Shown here piece by piece: positions 18,610-27,738 of a stretch of DNA of 64,000 nucleotides. The stretch covers positions 111,280-175,279 of the forward strand of contig NZ_MTAZ01000005.1 of assembly GCF_002150785.1 (NCBI RefSeq), written 5' to 3'. The notes beneath the pieces are model-generated. The model worked only from the letters and a program-made list of their open reading frames with translations, did not search any database and had not been told where the DNA came from. Both the position numbers and the translations under genes were made by a program. The DNA is from Arenibacter amylolyticus. GTDB taxonomy: Bacteria > Bacteroidota > Bacteroidia > Flavobacteriales > Flavobacteriaceae. How positions within the stretch are numbered: the first letter of the stretch is position 1; each line of letters begins with the position of its first letter.

Positions 18610-18613
18610 CAAA

Positions 18614-18883
18614 TTATTTTCTAATTCCTAATTCTTTAATTATCGCACGGTATCTAACAATATCCGTCTTAATTAAATAATCTAAAAGGGATCTTCTCTT
18701 ACCTACCAATTTAACCAAGGAGCGCTCGGTGTTAAAATCCTTCTGATTTTTCTTAAGGTGCTCAGATAAGTGTTGAATTCTATAGGTGAACAAGGCTATC
18801 TGTCCCTCAGTAGAACCTGTATTCTTTGCGTCACCGCCATGTTTTTTAAAAATGTCGGCCTTTACTTCTTTACTTAAATACAT
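18614..18883 (-). CDS. rpsO: 30S ribosomal protein S15
   Basis: This is 89 residues, the standard length. It shows the S15 signature: GSTEGQIALFTYRIQHLSEHLKKNQKDF, then SLVKLVGKRRSLLDYL, and a C-terminal RYRAIIKELGIRK. It binds 16S rRNA early in assembly of the small subunit platform. It is followed by a strong terminator and pnp. A TATCTTTG box lies 54 bases upstream of the ATG. Confidence 0.98.
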   Translation of the reverse strand: MYLSKEVKADIFKKHGGDAKNTGSTEGQIALFTYRIQHLSEHLKKNQKDFNTERSLVKLVGKRRSLLDYLIKTDIVRYRAIIKELGIRK

Positions 18884-18936
18884 TCCAATATTTGTTTAAT
18901 GATTATTATGTATGTGATTGTTTTTCAACCAGGCTG

Positions 18937-18944
18937 CAAAGATA
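18937..18944 (-). promoter_or_regulatory. Promoter -7 box TATCTTTG for rpsO
   Basis: An exact TAnnTTTG match is followed by CA, a common downstream context in flavobacterial promoters. It is 54 bases before the rpsO ATG, leaving a leader of about 48 bases that could host regulation. Confidence 0.6.
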
Positions 18945-19020
18945 GACTATTTTTTATATCCAGCGCGCATGATTTTTTGATTTTTAGGAAGTTTTCATTT
19001 TTGGACGAAATAGTAAAACT

Positions 19021-19053
19021 AAAAAGGCCCTATCTTTATTAGTCAGGGCCTTT
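19021..19053 (-). terminator. Intrinsic terminator of the fbaA-accD operon
   Basis: A perfect 9-base stem (AAAGGCCCT / AGGGCCTTT) with a 13-base loop is followed by a short T run on the minus strand. It lies 14 bases after the accD stop codon. Confidence 0.85.
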
Positions 19054-19066
19054 AGCATTAGTTTCT

Positions 19067-19933
19067 TTATGCTTCCTTTCTTACTGGATTGTTTTCTATT
19101 AAATCTATATAGAGATTAATCTTCTTTTTAAGGTCCCTTCTATGGACAATAAAGTCTAAAAATCCGTGTTCTTGAAGAAATTCGGCTGTTTGAAAACCTT
19201 CTGGTAGTTCCTTGCCAGTCGCCTCTTTTACCACTCGTGGTCCTGCAAAACCAATTAAGGCCCCAGGTTCGGATATGTTAATATCCCCCAACATAGCGTA
19301 AGATGCGGTGGTCCCTCCAGTGGTAGGGTCCGTACATAGGGAAATGTAAGGAATGCCGGCATCGGCAAGTTGTGCCAATTTAGCCGAGGTTTTAGCCAAT
19401 TGCATTAAGGACAGGGCGGCCTCCATCATTCTGGCCCCACCAGATTTGGATATCATTAAAAATGGAATCTTATTTTTAATGGAATAATCTATAGCCCTTG
19501 CAATTTTCTCTCCTACAACGCTTCCCATGGATCCACCAATAAAACTGAAGTCCATACAGGCAATCACCAAATCTTTTCCTAGTGATTTTCCCACAGCGGT
19601 CTTAACAGCGTCCTTTAAACCTGTTTTTTTCTCCGCGGCGGCCAAGCGATCTACATACTTTTTGGTGTCTTCAAATTTCAATGGGTCTTTGGAGGAGAGC
19701 TTAGCGTCTAACTCCGTGAACTCATTGTTGTCGAACAAGATTTCAAAATACTCCTTGCTGCCAATGCGCACATGATAATCATCCTCTGGACTAACATAAA
19801 AGTTTTTAGCCAGTTCATCCGATTCCACTATTTTTCCAGTGGGCGACTTGTACCATAGCCCTTTTGGGGTATCTTTCTTCTGATCCGTAGCGGTCTGAAT
19901 TCCTTTTTCCTTTCTTTTGAACCAAGATGACAT
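19067..19933 (-). CDS. accD: Acetyl-CoA carboxylase carboxyltransferase, beta subunit
   Basis: The 288-residue protein has the crotonase-like carboxyltransferase fold with [38 protein letters not shown] and [18 protein letters not shown]. It transfers carboxyl from biotin to acetyl-CoA to make malonyl-CoA for fatty acid synthesis, with AccA as partner. The N-terminal region that carries a four-Cys zinc ribbon in E. coli AccD is present ([13 protein letters not shown]) but contains no cysteine, so the zinc site is lost. It starts 15 bases after fbaA and is the last gene of that operon. Confidence 0.96.
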   Translation of the reverse strand: MSSWFKRKEKGIQTATDQKKDTPKGLWYKSPTGKIVESDELAKNFYVSPEDDYHVRIGSKEYFEILFDNNEFTELDAKLSSKDPLKFEDTKKYVDRLAAAEKKTGLKDAVKTAVGKSLGKDLVIACMDFSFIGGSMGSVVGEKIARAIDYSIKNKIPFLMISKSGGARMMEAALSLMQLAKTSAKLAQLADAGIPYISLCTDPTTGGTTASYAMLGDINISEPGALIGFAGPRVVKEATGKELPEGFQTAEFLQEHGFLDFIVHRRDLKKKINLYIDLIENNPVRKEA

Positions 19934-19948
19934 AAGTTACTTTTTAAG

Positions 19949-21016
19949 TTATAGTGTGTTCACGTTGTTAAGGTCCTCAAAGGCCTTCTTTAAACGTGTA
20001 ACGAAGGTTTTCTCTCCTTCTCTTAACCAAACACGTGGGTCGTAATACTTTTTGTTAGGCTCGTCCGCCCCGTTTGGATTTCCAATTTGCGAACCTAAGT
20101 AGTCTGCCTTGTCTTTCATATAGTCTCTGATCCCTTCCATAAAGGCATATTGAAGATCGGTGTCTATATTCATTTTTATTACTCCGTAGCCAATGGACTC
20201 GCGAATTTCTTCTAGGGAAGAACCAGATCCACCATGGAAAACAAAATCTATGTGATTGTGCTCCACTCCAAATTTTTCAGAAACGTATTCCTGAGAGTTC
20301 TTTAAAATTTTAGGAGTAAGCTTTACATTTCCTGGTTTGTAAACTCCGTGTACGTTACCAAATGCCGCGGCAATAGTAAATTTAGGGCTTACTTTGGAAA
20401 GCTCTTCGTAGGCATAAGCTACCTCTTCTGGTTGGGTGTACAGTTTAGAAACGTCTACATCGGTATTGTCTACTCCGTCTTCTTCTCCACCTGTGATCCC
20501 TAGTTCAATCTCCAAGGTCATTCCCATTTTGCTCATTCTAGCAAGGTACTGCTTACAGATTTCGATATTTTCTTCTAACGGCTCCTCGGATAGGTCAATC
20601 ATATGTGAGCTATACAAGGGCTTTCCAGTTTCTTTAAAGTGTTGTTCGCTGGCGTCTAATAGCCCGTCTATCCAAGGTAATAGTTTTTTGGCACAGTGGT
20701 CTGTGTGCAATATAACGGTAGCGCCATAGGCTTCTGCCAATGCGTGTACGTGCTTGGCACCTGCAACAGCTCCTAATATGGCAGCTTGTTGGTTTTCGTT
20801 AGACAAGCCTTTGCCTGCATTAAATTGTGCGCCTCCGTTGGAAAACTGAATAATGACAGGTGCATTTAGACTTGCGGCCGTTTCCAAAACGCCGTTTATT
20901 GTGTCAGAACCAATAACATTGACAGCAGGTAGTGCAAATCCCTTCTCCTTTGCGTAATTGAAAATTTTCTGAACGTCATCTCCAGTTGCAACTCCTGGTT
21001 TAATATTGTGTGCCAT
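19949..21016 (-). CDS. fbaA: Class II fructose-bisphosphate aldolase
   Basis: This 355-residue zinc-dependent aldolase is the long, E. coli FbaA-like type. It splits fructose 1,6-bisphosphate in glycolysis and forms it in gluconeogenesis. Zinc and catalytic motifs are visible: ILHTDHCAKKLLPWIDG, EIELGITGGEEDGVDN, FGNVHGVYKPGNVKL and FVFHGGSGSS, ending in YYDPRVWLREGE. It heads an operon with accD, which links carbon flow to fatty acid synthesis. The promoter box is at 21053-21060. Confidence 0.97.
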   Translation of the reverse strand: MAHNIKPGVATGDDVQKIFNYAKEKGFALPAVNVIGSDTINGVLETAASLNAPVIIQFSNGGAQFNAGKGLSNENQQAAILGAVAGAKHVHALAEAYGATVILHTDHCAKKLLPWIDGLLDASEQHFKETGKPLYSSHMIDLSEEPLEENIEICKQYLARMSKMGMTLEIELGITGGEEDGVDNTDVDVSKLYTQPEEVAYAYEELSKVSPKFTIAAAFGNVHGVYKPGNVKLTPKILKNSQEYVSEKFGVEHNHIDFVFHGGSGSSLEEIRESIGYGVIKMNIDTDLQYAFMEGIRDYMKDKADYLGSQIGNPNGADEPNKKYYDPRVWLREGEKTFVTRLKKAFEDLNNVNTL

Positions 21017-21052
21017 AATTTTAATTTATTGTAATGGTTTAAATAGATGCGA

Positions 21053-21060
21053 CAAAAGTA
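21053..21060 (-). promoter_or_regulatory. Promoter -7 box TACTTTTG for fbaA-accD
   Basis: An exact TAnnTTTG match lies in the 60-base gap between the upstream barrel gene and fbaA, 37 bases before the fbaA ATG. Confidence 0.55.
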
Positions 21061-21076
21061 AATAAAAATATTAGGG

Positions 21077-23653
21077 TTAAAAAGGATAATTAATTCCGAT
21101 GTTAAATACCCCGTTGGCCAAATTATAGTCTCGGAACCACTTTTTGCCAGATTCTTCGGCCGGATTATAGGTTTTAAAGCCCATATCTAGTCGGAAAACA
21201 AAATACGAAAAGTCGTATCTGATTCCCAGTCCTGTACCCAAGGCGATATCGGCAAGTGATTCCAAGTTTTCAAAGGTGGCAGCGTCATCCTTAACATTAT
21301 CCAATACATTCCAAATATTGCCTGCATCGGCAAATAAGGCCCCTTTAATATTCCCCACTATGGGAAAGCGGTATTCTACATTTAAGGCCAGTTTTAAGTT
21401 AGCCTCATTAAAATCGTTTAGACCCTGGGTGCTTCCTGGGCCCAAAGAGTAGGGAAGCCATGCACGATTGTCGTTGGAGCCTCCTGCAAAGTAACTTCTA
21501 GCAAATGGAATATTGTCCGAGTTTCCATATGGGATGGCAATCCCAAAAAAGCTCCTGAGTGCCAGTACGGTGTTTCTGGGGAAACTCCAATGTTGGATGT
21601 AATCGAATTCAGTTTTTATATACTGGGAGTAGGGAACCCCAAACACCAGTTTTTTATCGGTTTCGCTGGTATTAAAAGGAATTATGTTGGAGATGCCCGA
21701 TAATAAATTACCTGCACTTTCTACCTTAAAACGAAATTGGTGAAAATCATTGTCCGTAATGCCAATTTTATTGTTTCTTGTGTAGGTGTAATTGCTAGTG
21801 AAGATCAGGTTGTTCTCGGAAAGGCGCTTTCTTCGCTCCTCAATACTGCTTACTTCGTTAAAGTCTAAAGAAGAGGAAGTCACTTCCCTATTTAAAATGG
21901 CATTGGTAAAGCCGGTGGTTCCAGTAGGGATTATCAATCTAGGCTCGGTGCCGTCCTCGGGAGTTTCAAAATAATCGGTCAAGGCCGGATTGTCTTGATA
22001 GTCATCGGCTATCCTATCCAGTTTGTTATAGGTATTCTGGTAAACCTTAAAAAATCTACTGGGATTCACATTGCGCACAAATTGCACGTTTAACAGTTCT
22101 ACCGTATTTCTCTTAAAGTCTGTGGGCGACCAATTATATCCTAAAATGGCATTAAAGGTCTCCTTGTCCAAACCAATATTCTGTTGAAAACTGGTTCCCA
22201 TAGATATTTTGGTCTGTGGAAGCATGTAGTTAGAGATTATTTTAGAGGTGCTAAAAAAAGGCATCCAAATCCTAGGTAGATTAAGATTGATATCGCCCCC
22301 AAATTCCAGAATATTAAAAAACCGATTGTCCACTATACTGGGGTCCTTGGAGGCTCCCATGTTGATTCTGCCAGAAATACTGAGGTTTTCGGCACCTTTA
22401 AATAAATTTCTTGCCTGTAGGGAGGGGCTAAAGCCCAGTCCTAAAAACTGTATGTTAGAGTGAGTGATGTCAAAATCTGTCCCCAAAGAGTATTTCGGTC
22501 GTGGGGAAAGGTAGATGTTGGCGGTCAATTTTGCCTCCGTGGTATCTGCCACGAATTCAATATTGGGGTACTTAAAGTTGTTAAGGTTGGTAATTTGACG
22601 GTGGGTCCTAATACGGTCTATTTCCTTGTAAATGCTGTCCTTTTTTAAGAAGACGGCATCGGTCAATGCCTTGGGCTTATAACGAAGTCTATCTTTGTAA
22701 TAGATAGTGAAATTTTTGTATTCCACAGATTGTAGGCTGTCTTGCTCACCGTTGAAGGTGAAATCTGTGTAAATGTTGATCTTATCAAAGGAATGTACCT
22801 TGTATTCCTCGGTGGTGATTGCATTATCCGTCCTTCTTTTTAAGTCTTCTATGTTTAGTTGGATGTCTAGTTTTTTATTGCTGCCTACTTTAGTGGTATC
22901 ACCAATAAGGTCAAAGGAAATAGCACTTTCCTGGAAGTTGTAAACTCCGGTGTTCCTGTATAATTCCGTTAGCCGTTCCCGTTCCATATTTAAATCTTGG
23001 AGGTTTATTTGGCTGCCCGACTTTAGGTAGGAGTCGGCCACGTAGAGCTGGTGGATAGAATCTAGTTGGGGAGAGCTAATACGGCGCAATAGCGAGTCTA
23101 TTTTATAGGGGGTGCCCAAATCTATATGGTATTGGATTGCTGCCCGTTGCTTGCGGTTGCTGCTATCCACAATAAAAGTGGTATTGTTGTTAAAATAACC
23201 TTTACTTTTATAGTAGGCACTTAATCGCTGTAGGGAGCGTCTAGTTCTAAAGGTGTCAATAACTACTGGGGCTTCCCCAATATTTTTGAGCCAAATGCTT
23301 GCGCCCTTTACCAAAAAGGACTCTCCCAATCGTTCTACCTGTTTCTTGGAAAGGAATTTTATGAGTCGCTCTTCTCTCTTTTCTTTCTTGTGTAGCCAAG
23401 CGTTAAAGGAAGAATCGGGGTCTTTCTTGGCTAAATTGTAAAGGTTTAATCGCAAAGGGTATCCCAGCAGGGTGCTGTTGGGTTTCTGATAGATAAGACT
23501 ATGGACATCCTCGTTGTTTACTTTTGCACTATCTGCATAGACCGTGTTTTTAGTCAATAAAAGCTCATTGTCTCCCACTCTCCTCAATGCATTGCACGAG
23601 GTCATTGCAATTACTAGCAATAATAAGCTTATTTTCGTAGCGTTAAATTTCAT
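21077..23653 (-). CDS. BamA/TamA-family outer-membrane beta-barrel lipoprotein
   Basis: From the ATG at 23653 this is 858 residues; an in-frame codon 60 bases further upstream would overlap the divergent methylase gene, and the chosen start gives a clean lipoprotein signal (LLLVIAMTSC). The middle holds POTRA-like periplasmic domains (YYKSKGYFNNNTTFIV; DRIRTHRQITNLNNFKYP). The C-terminal half is the Omp85 barrel, with FAGGSNDNRAWLPYSLGPGS in the place of the lid-lock loop region and a final NYPF with terminal Phe. Such proteins insert or translocate outer-membrane proteins. It differs from BamA itself by its lipid anchor and POTRA make-up, so it is probably a TamA-like accessory. Confidence 0.9.
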   Translation of the reverse strand: MKFNATKISLLLLVIAMTSCNALRRVGDNELLLTKNTVYADSAKVNNEDVHSLIYQKPNSTLLGYPLRLNLYNLAKKDPDSSFNAWLHKKEKREERLIKFLSKKQVERLGESFLVKGASIWLKNIGEAPVVIDTFRTRRSLQRLSAYYKSKGYFNNNTTFIVDSSNRKQRAAIQYHIDLGTPYKIDSLLRRISSPQLDSIHQLYVADSYLKSGSQINLQDLNMERERLTELYRNTGVYNFQESAISFDLIGDTTKVGSNKKLDIQLNIEDLKRRTDNAITTEEYKVHSFDKINIYTDFTFNGEQDSLQSVEYKNFTIYYKDRLRYKPKALTDAVFLKKDSIYKEIDRIRTHRQITNLNNFKYPNIEFVADTTEAKLTANIYLSPRPKYSLGTDFDITHSNIQFLGLGFSPSLQARNLFKGAENLSISGRINMGASKDPSIVDNRFFNILEFGGDINLNLPRIWMPFFSTSKIISNYMLPQTKISMGTSFQQNIGLDKETFNAILGYNWSPTDFKRNTVELLNVQFVRNVNPSRFFKVYQNTYNKLDRIADDYQDNPALTDYFETPEDGTEPRLIIPTGTTGFTNAILNREVTSSSLDFNEVSSIEERRKRLSENNLIFTSNYTYTRNNKIGITDNDFHQFRFKVESAGNLLSGISNIIPFNTSETDKKLVFGVPYSQYIKTEFDYIQHWSFPRNTVLALRSFFGIAIPYGNSDNIPFARSYFAGGSNDNRAWLPYSLGPGSTQGLNDFNEANLKLALNVEYRFPIVGNIKGALFADAGNIWNVLDNVKDDAATFENLESLADIALGTGLGIRYDFSYFVFRLDMGFKTYNPAEESGKKWFRDYNLANGVFNIGINYPF

Positions 23654-23677
23654 AAACGATCGCGTCCCTATGGAGAT

Positions 23678-23685
23678 CAAAAATA
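23678..23685 (-). promoter_or_regulatory. Promoter -7 box TATTTTTG for the BamA/TamA-like gene
   Basis: An exact TAnnTTTG match lies in the 42-base gap between the two divergent starts (23653 and 23696), 25 bases before the barrel gene ATG. This supports the start at 23653 rather than a longer protein. Confidence 0.5.
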
Positions 23686-23695
23686 CATTATTTGT

Positions 23696-24421
23696 ATGGT
23701 TGTAAAAAGCCAAATAAAATTTATAAAAAGTTTACAGCAAAAAAAGTATCGATTACAGAATCGCTTGTTTGTGGTAGAAGGGGTGAAAACAGTTAGTGAG
23801 CTCTTGGATTCTACTTTAAAACCGTACAAAGTGTACGTAACGGATGCTTCCATTTTTAAGGACGACTTTAAGGAGGTGGAAGAGGTAAGCGAAGCCGATC
23901 TTAAAAAAATGAGTGGCTTGTCTACCCCAAATAAGGCGCTTGGTGTATTTCATTATCCAGAACCCAAGAGAATAGATTATTCTGGTTGGGTAGTAGCCTT
24001 GGATGATGTGCGCGATCCCGGAAATCTGGGCACCATCATTAGGTTGTGCGATTGGTTTGGGATTACAGACCTTATTTGTTCCCCACAAACGGTAGATTGC
24101 TATAACCCTAAGACCTTGCAGGCAACTATGGGGTCTATTAGTAGAGTGAATATTGTATATCAGGATTTACAGGCCATTTTGGCAGAATCGGGGGCTACGG
24201 CCTTCGGGACATTTATGGATGGGGAAACCATATATGGAACTACATTGCCAACCTCCGGGATATTGGTGATGGGAAATGAGGCCAATGGCATATCATCAGA
24301 AATAGAAAATATGGTTCAACAAAGAATCAGTATTCCCCAATTTGGCCCTAAAACTGCCGAGAGTTTAAATGTGGCTACGGCCACGGCCATCTTATTGAGC
24401 GAAATAAGAAGGAGCTCCTAA
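23696..24421 (+). CDS. TrmH/SpoU-family RNA 2'-O-methyltransferase
   Basis: The 241-residue protein has a short N-terminal RNA-binding domain (SLQQKKYRLQNRLFVVEGVK) and a C-terminal SPOUT knot with the three SpoU motifs: ALDDVRDPGNLGTIIRLCDW (motif 1, catalytic Arg), VMGNEANGIS (motif 2) and SLNVATATAILLSEI (motif 3). It methylates a ribose in rRNA or tRNA with SAM; the site cannot be told from sequence. It is divergent from the BamA/TamA-like gene, an arrangement common in Flavobacteriia. It converges on porT with only 3 bases between stop codons. Confidence 0.95.
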   Translation: MVVKSQIKFIKSLQQKKYRLQNRLFVVEGVKTVSELLDSTLKPYKVYVTDASIFKDDFKEVEEVSEADLKKMSGLSTPNKALGVFHYPEPKRIDYSGWVVALDDVRDPGNLGTIIRLCDWFGITDLICSPQTVDCYNPKTLQATMGSISRVNIVYQDLQAILAESGATAFGTFMDGETIYGTTLPTSGILVMGNEANGISSEIENMVQQRISIPQFGPKTAESLNVATATAILLSEIRRSS

Positions 24422-24424
24422 TTG

Positions 24425-25132
24425 CTATTCAAAGGTGAAATTCACAAATAATCCGCGCGTTTTCATGCTGTGAATGTTGTCTGTCCATGTGGTGTCAGGG
24501 GCAGTGTCGCGTATCAACTCGTCAGTGAGGGCAAAAACACCTCGGATGGAGGGGGAAAATTTAAAATACTCCAGGTAGAAATCGATGCCAAAGCCCATTT
24601 CGTAATAGTAGGTGTTCTTTTTCATCCTGAATTTACCATCCGAAATCTCCTCCATGCTTTTTTCGTTGCTCCCAAGGTTTAAAGAGGTAGAGATACCTCC
24701 AATAATAAATGGTTTCCAGTTACCCAATCGTTTAGTACTTACTTTTAATAGTAGAGGGAAATTGATGTAGGTGGATTTCACTTCTCTTATTGAGTCCGTT
24801 CCATTGGCGATATTACCTGGGAAGTCCAAACTTCGTTGATTGTAATGTAAGCCAGGTTCAAAACGAAGGTCTAAGTGGTCGTTGATGCGCAGTTCCCCTA
24901 TTAGACCTACATTAAAACCAAGCGATTTATCCACTAGAATATCTGTGTTGTCTCCCTTATACGCTAAATAGTCAAACTTAAAATCGTATTGGTTGAAGCC
25001 TAGGAAATAGCCCCAATTAAGGAGGTGCTTGTCTTCATTCTCTAAATTTATAACGGGCCTCTCGTTAAATTGTGCAGATAAAGAGGTGCCCAAAAGCATA
25101 CTGCCCATCCAAAGGATTATATTTTTTTTCAT
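24425..25132 (-). CDS. porT: PorT-family protein of the type IX secretion system
   Basis: This is an outer-membrane beta-barrel protein of about 235 residues. I use the ATG at 25132, which gives a standard signal peptide (MKKNIILWMGSMLLGTSLSA); another ATG lies 12 bases upstream. The body has alternating strands (GYFLGFNQYDFKFDYL, DLRFEPGLHYNQRSLDF, YINFPLLLKVSTKR, KPFIIGGISTSLNLG) as in PorT/SprT, an eight-stranded barrel needed for type IX secretion and gliding. It lies 97 bases downstream of ubiE, the ubiE-porT order I know from other Flavobacteriia. This and the plug protein at 46016 indicate that the organism has a T9SS. Confidence 0.85.
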   Translation of the reverse strand: MKKNIILWMGSMLLGTSLSAQFNERPVINLENEDKHLLNWGYFLGFNQYDFKFDYLAYKGDNTDILVDKSLGFNVGLIGELRINDHLDLRFEPGLHYNQRSLDFPGNIANGTDSIREVKSTYINFPLLLKVSTKRLGNWKPFIIGGISTSLNLGSNEKSMEEISDGKFRMKKNTYYYEMGFGIDFYLEYFKFSPSIRGVFALTDELIRDTAPDTTWTDNIHSMKTRGLFVNFTFE

Positions 25133-25228
25133 CTGCTTGGCCATGTATGGTTTTAATGAATTTACAAAAATTAGACTATAGATAAATTGTACGTTGGTGT
25201 AAATTACAAAGCAATTCCCTACCTGCTT

Positions 25229-25957
25229 TTACTTATTGGCAACATAAATGGATGCCACGCCAAAAGTTTGTGGTTTGTTCTCTACATTTATAAACCCTAT
25301 TTTTTTTAAAATATTGTTGAAAGCTTCACCATGGGGAAAAACGGCTGCAGATTCTGATAGGTAAGTGTAGGCGCTGCGGTCTTTGGAAAATAATTTTCCA
25401 ATGGTGGGCAATATAAATCTAGTGTAGAATTTATAACCTTGCTTATAGGGGGTTTTGGTCGGATTGGAGGTTTCCAAAACCACAAAAGTTCCGTCTTTCT
25501 TTAGCACCCTGTAAATTTCGGAAAGGCCTTTCTCTAGGTTTTCAAAATTCCGTACCCCAAAAGCAACGGTAATGGCATCAAAGGAATTGTCCTCAAAAGG
25601 AAGGTTTTCGCTGTCCCCTACCACCATTTTCACGGTGTTTTCTAGTTTTTTGGCTTCAATTTTCTTTCGACCTACTGCTAGCATGCCAGGGGAAATGTCT
25701 AGCCCTGTAATCTCTTCGGCTCCTGTCTTTACCATATTAATAGCCAGGTCCCCTGTACCAGTGGCAATGTCTAAGATGGATTTAGGTTTGTTTTTACCAA
25801 CAATAGCCACCACTTTTTTCCTCCACTTAACGTCTATTCCAAAGGAAATAACCCTATTCAATCCGTCATACTTGCCAGAAATGGTGTCAAACATTTTTGT
25901 TACCTGCTCCTTCTTTCCTAGGTCGGAATCTTTATATGGGGTAACCTTCTTAGTCAT
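25229..25957 (-). CDS. ubiE: Demethylmenaquinone methyltransferase
   Basis: The 242-residue SAM methyltransferase shows [14 protein letters not shown] (motif I), [35 protein letters not shown] and [12 protein letters not shown], the UbiE/MenG signatures. In Bacteroidota, which use menaquinone, it performs the last methylation to MK, the electron carrier reduced by Na+-NQR (encoded further right). It is the first gene of a unit with porT. No exact -7 box was found upstream. Confidence 0.96.
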   Translation of the reverse strand: MTKKVTPYKDSDLGKKEQVTKMFDTISGKYDGLNRVISFGIDVKWRKKVVAIVGKNKPKSILDIATGTGDLAINMVKTGAEEITGLDISPGMLAVGRKKIEAKKLENTVKMVVGDSENLPFEDNSFDAITVAFGVRNFENLEKGLSEIYRVLKKDGTFVVLETSNPTKTPYKQGYKFYTRFILPTIGKLFSKDRSAYTYLSESAAVFPHGEAFNNILKKIGFINVENKPQTFGVASIYVANK

Positions 25958-26387
25958 AAGCGTAAAATTTTTGGTAAATATACTATATAGTGAAATAGAT
26001 ATGGGTTTATTTTTTGTTTGATCGGGGTGATAAGGTCATTTTTAAGTTGTTGAAAGTGGAAGTCAACCAGATTTTATTATGTAGTTTTGCGTCGGTTTTT
26101 AAGAGATATTGATTCCTTGGTATTAGGCCAATGGTCGTAATCTTTAAAAAAGGATAAATCCTCTTTTGATCCTTTTAAATTTTAAAAAGCATAGGTTGGA
26201 CCATTATTTGTATAGGTTGGGAAGGTTGCCGTATTGGTAAGTTCGGTCTACTGTACAACTTTCAAGTTCCTATGGTTTAACGATAATGAACAAAACACAC
26301 TTGTAATTTTGTACGGAAGAAGCTTAAGACTTGTGGGTTGGCAAATATTTACATTACCTTTAATTATATAATTAATATAGGATATCA
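25958..26387. other. 430-base divergent intergenic region, ubiE / trkA
   Basis: The region holds no supported gene; frames on both strands are under about 12 codons. It contains two exact TAnnTTTG matches on the + strand (26082-26089 and 26304-26311), a weak AT-rich hairpin (AAAAGGAT / ATCCTTTT, 26148-26176), and two copies of ATAGGTTGG about 20 bases apart near 26192 and 26212. Confidence 0.6.
26304..26311 (+). promoter_or_regulatory. Promoter -7 box TAATTTTG, candidate for trkA-trkH
   Basis: An exact TAnnTTTG match lies 77 bases upstream of the trkA ATG. A second exact match, TAGTTTTG at 26082-26089, is farther away. No well-spaced -33 TTTG is seen for either. Confidence 0.4.
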
Positions 26388-27737
26388 ATGAAAATTATTA
26401 TTGCGGGTGCGGGTGAAGTGGGTTTTCATTTGGCAAAATTACTGTCGTATGAAGCCCAGGATATTACCCTCATAGACTGTGACAAGGAGAGCCTCGCATA
26501 CCCCGATACCCATTTGGATATTAGGGTAATAAAAGGGGATGCCACCTCAATATCTATATTAAAGGAAGCACAGGTGGGGAGGTCTGATCTAATGATTGGG
26601 GTAACTTCCTCCGAGACTACCAATATTACCCTGTGTATGTTGGCCAAGCAATTGGGATGCAAACGTACCATTGCGCGTATTTCCAATGCAGAGTTTATAC
26701 ATAATAAGGACCTTATTAGATTTGATAAGCTTGGGATAGACGAGCTTATCTCTCCAGAAGCCCTAGCGGCCGCGGAAATTCAATTGCTTTTAAATCAATC
26801 TGCATTTAATAATACCTACGAGTTTGAAGAGGGGTTATTGATTATGGTGGGGGTTTCCCTTCCAAAAACGGCACCTTTCGTAGGGAAGACCGTACAAGAG
26901 GCCGCAAAAATATTTCCAGAACTCCACTTTATGCCCATCGCCCTGCAAAGGATGGGAACCCAATATACCATAGTGCCAAGAGGTGGTACCGTTTTTAGAG
27001 AAAGGGATCAGGTGTATTTTGTTACCAATAGGGAAGGCTTGGATGATCTATACAAGCTTACCGGAAAGGTGAAGCGGGAGATTAAAAATGTAATGATTCT
27101 AGGAGGTAGTAATGTAGGCTTTAAAACGGCTAGGGATCTTTGCGCAAATAATTTTAAGGTTAAGTTAATAGAAAAAAACAAGGAGCGGGCATTTGAACTT
27201 GCAGATGAATTGTCCTCCGCTTTAATCATTAATGGGGATGGACGAAATGTAGAGCTGCTAGAAGAGGAAGGATTGGAAGCAATGGACGCCTTTATTGCTG
27301 TTACTGGTAATTCTGAAACCAATATTATGTCCTGTTTGGTGGCAAAGTCTAAAAATGTGAAGAAAACCATGGCCCTTGTAGAAAATATGGATTATTTTCA
27401 ATTGTCCCACTCTATAGGGATAGATACTCTGCTGAATAAAAAACTGCTTGCCGCCAACCATATATTTAGGCACATTAGGAAAGGGGAGGTTGTGGCTATG
27501 ACCAGGCTTAATAATTTAAATGCGGAGATTTTGGAGTTTAATGTTAAGCCTACTTCTATAGTGAACGGAAAATATATAAGGGATCTAAATTTTCCTAAAG
27601 AGGCTACCATTGGTGGTGTAATACGGGGTAATCAAGGAATAATTGCCTTAGGTGGATTTAAGATTGCCGAAGGCGATAGGGTAGTGGTGTGTTGTTTACC
27701 CAATGCTATCCGTAAAATAGAAAAGCTTTTCCTATAA
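26388..27737 (+). CDS. trkA: Trk potassium transporter regulatory subunit TrkA
   Basis: This 449-residue cytoplasmic protein has the duplicated layout of TrkA: TrkA_N (NAD(H)-binding Rossmann, IIIAGAGEVGFHLAKLL), TrkA_C, then a second TrkA_N (VMILGGSNVGFKTARDL) and TrkA_C. It gates the TrkH channel in response to nucleotides. Its stop is one base before the trkH ATG, so the two subunits are translated together. The length is normal for the family. Confidence 0.97.
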   Translation: MKIIIAGAGEVGFHLAKLLSYEAQDITLIDCDKESLAYPDTHLDIRVIKGDATSISILKEAQVGRSDLMIGVTSSETTNITLCMLAKQLGCKRTIARISNAEFIHNKDLIRFDKLGIDELISPEALAAAEIQLLLNQSAFNNTYEFEEGLLIMVGVSLPKTAPFVGKTVQEAAKIFPELHFMPIALQRMGTQYTIVPRGGTVFRERDQVYFVTNREGLDDLYKLTGKVKREIKNVMILGGSNVGFKTARDLCANNFKVKLIEKNKERAFELADELSSALIINGDGRNVELLEEEGLEAMDAFIAVTGNSETNIMSCLVAKSKNVKKTMALVENMDYFQLSHSIGIDTLLNKKLLAANHIFRHIRKGEVVAMTRLNNLNAEILEFNVKPTSIVNGKYIRDLNFPKEATIGGVIRGNQGIIALGGFKIAEGDRVVVCCLPNAIRKIEKLFL

Positions 27738-27738
27738 C

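Noticed and set aside
23654..23713. N-terminal extension of the BamA/TamA-like protein to 23713
   Set aside because: It would overlap the divergent methylase start, contain the promoter box, and bury the lipoprotein signal.
26148..26176. Hairpin AAAAGGAT / ATCCTTTT in the ubiE/trkA spacer, as a terminator
   Set aside because: It lies between divergent genes, so no transcript should end there, and the stem is AT-rich with a long loop.
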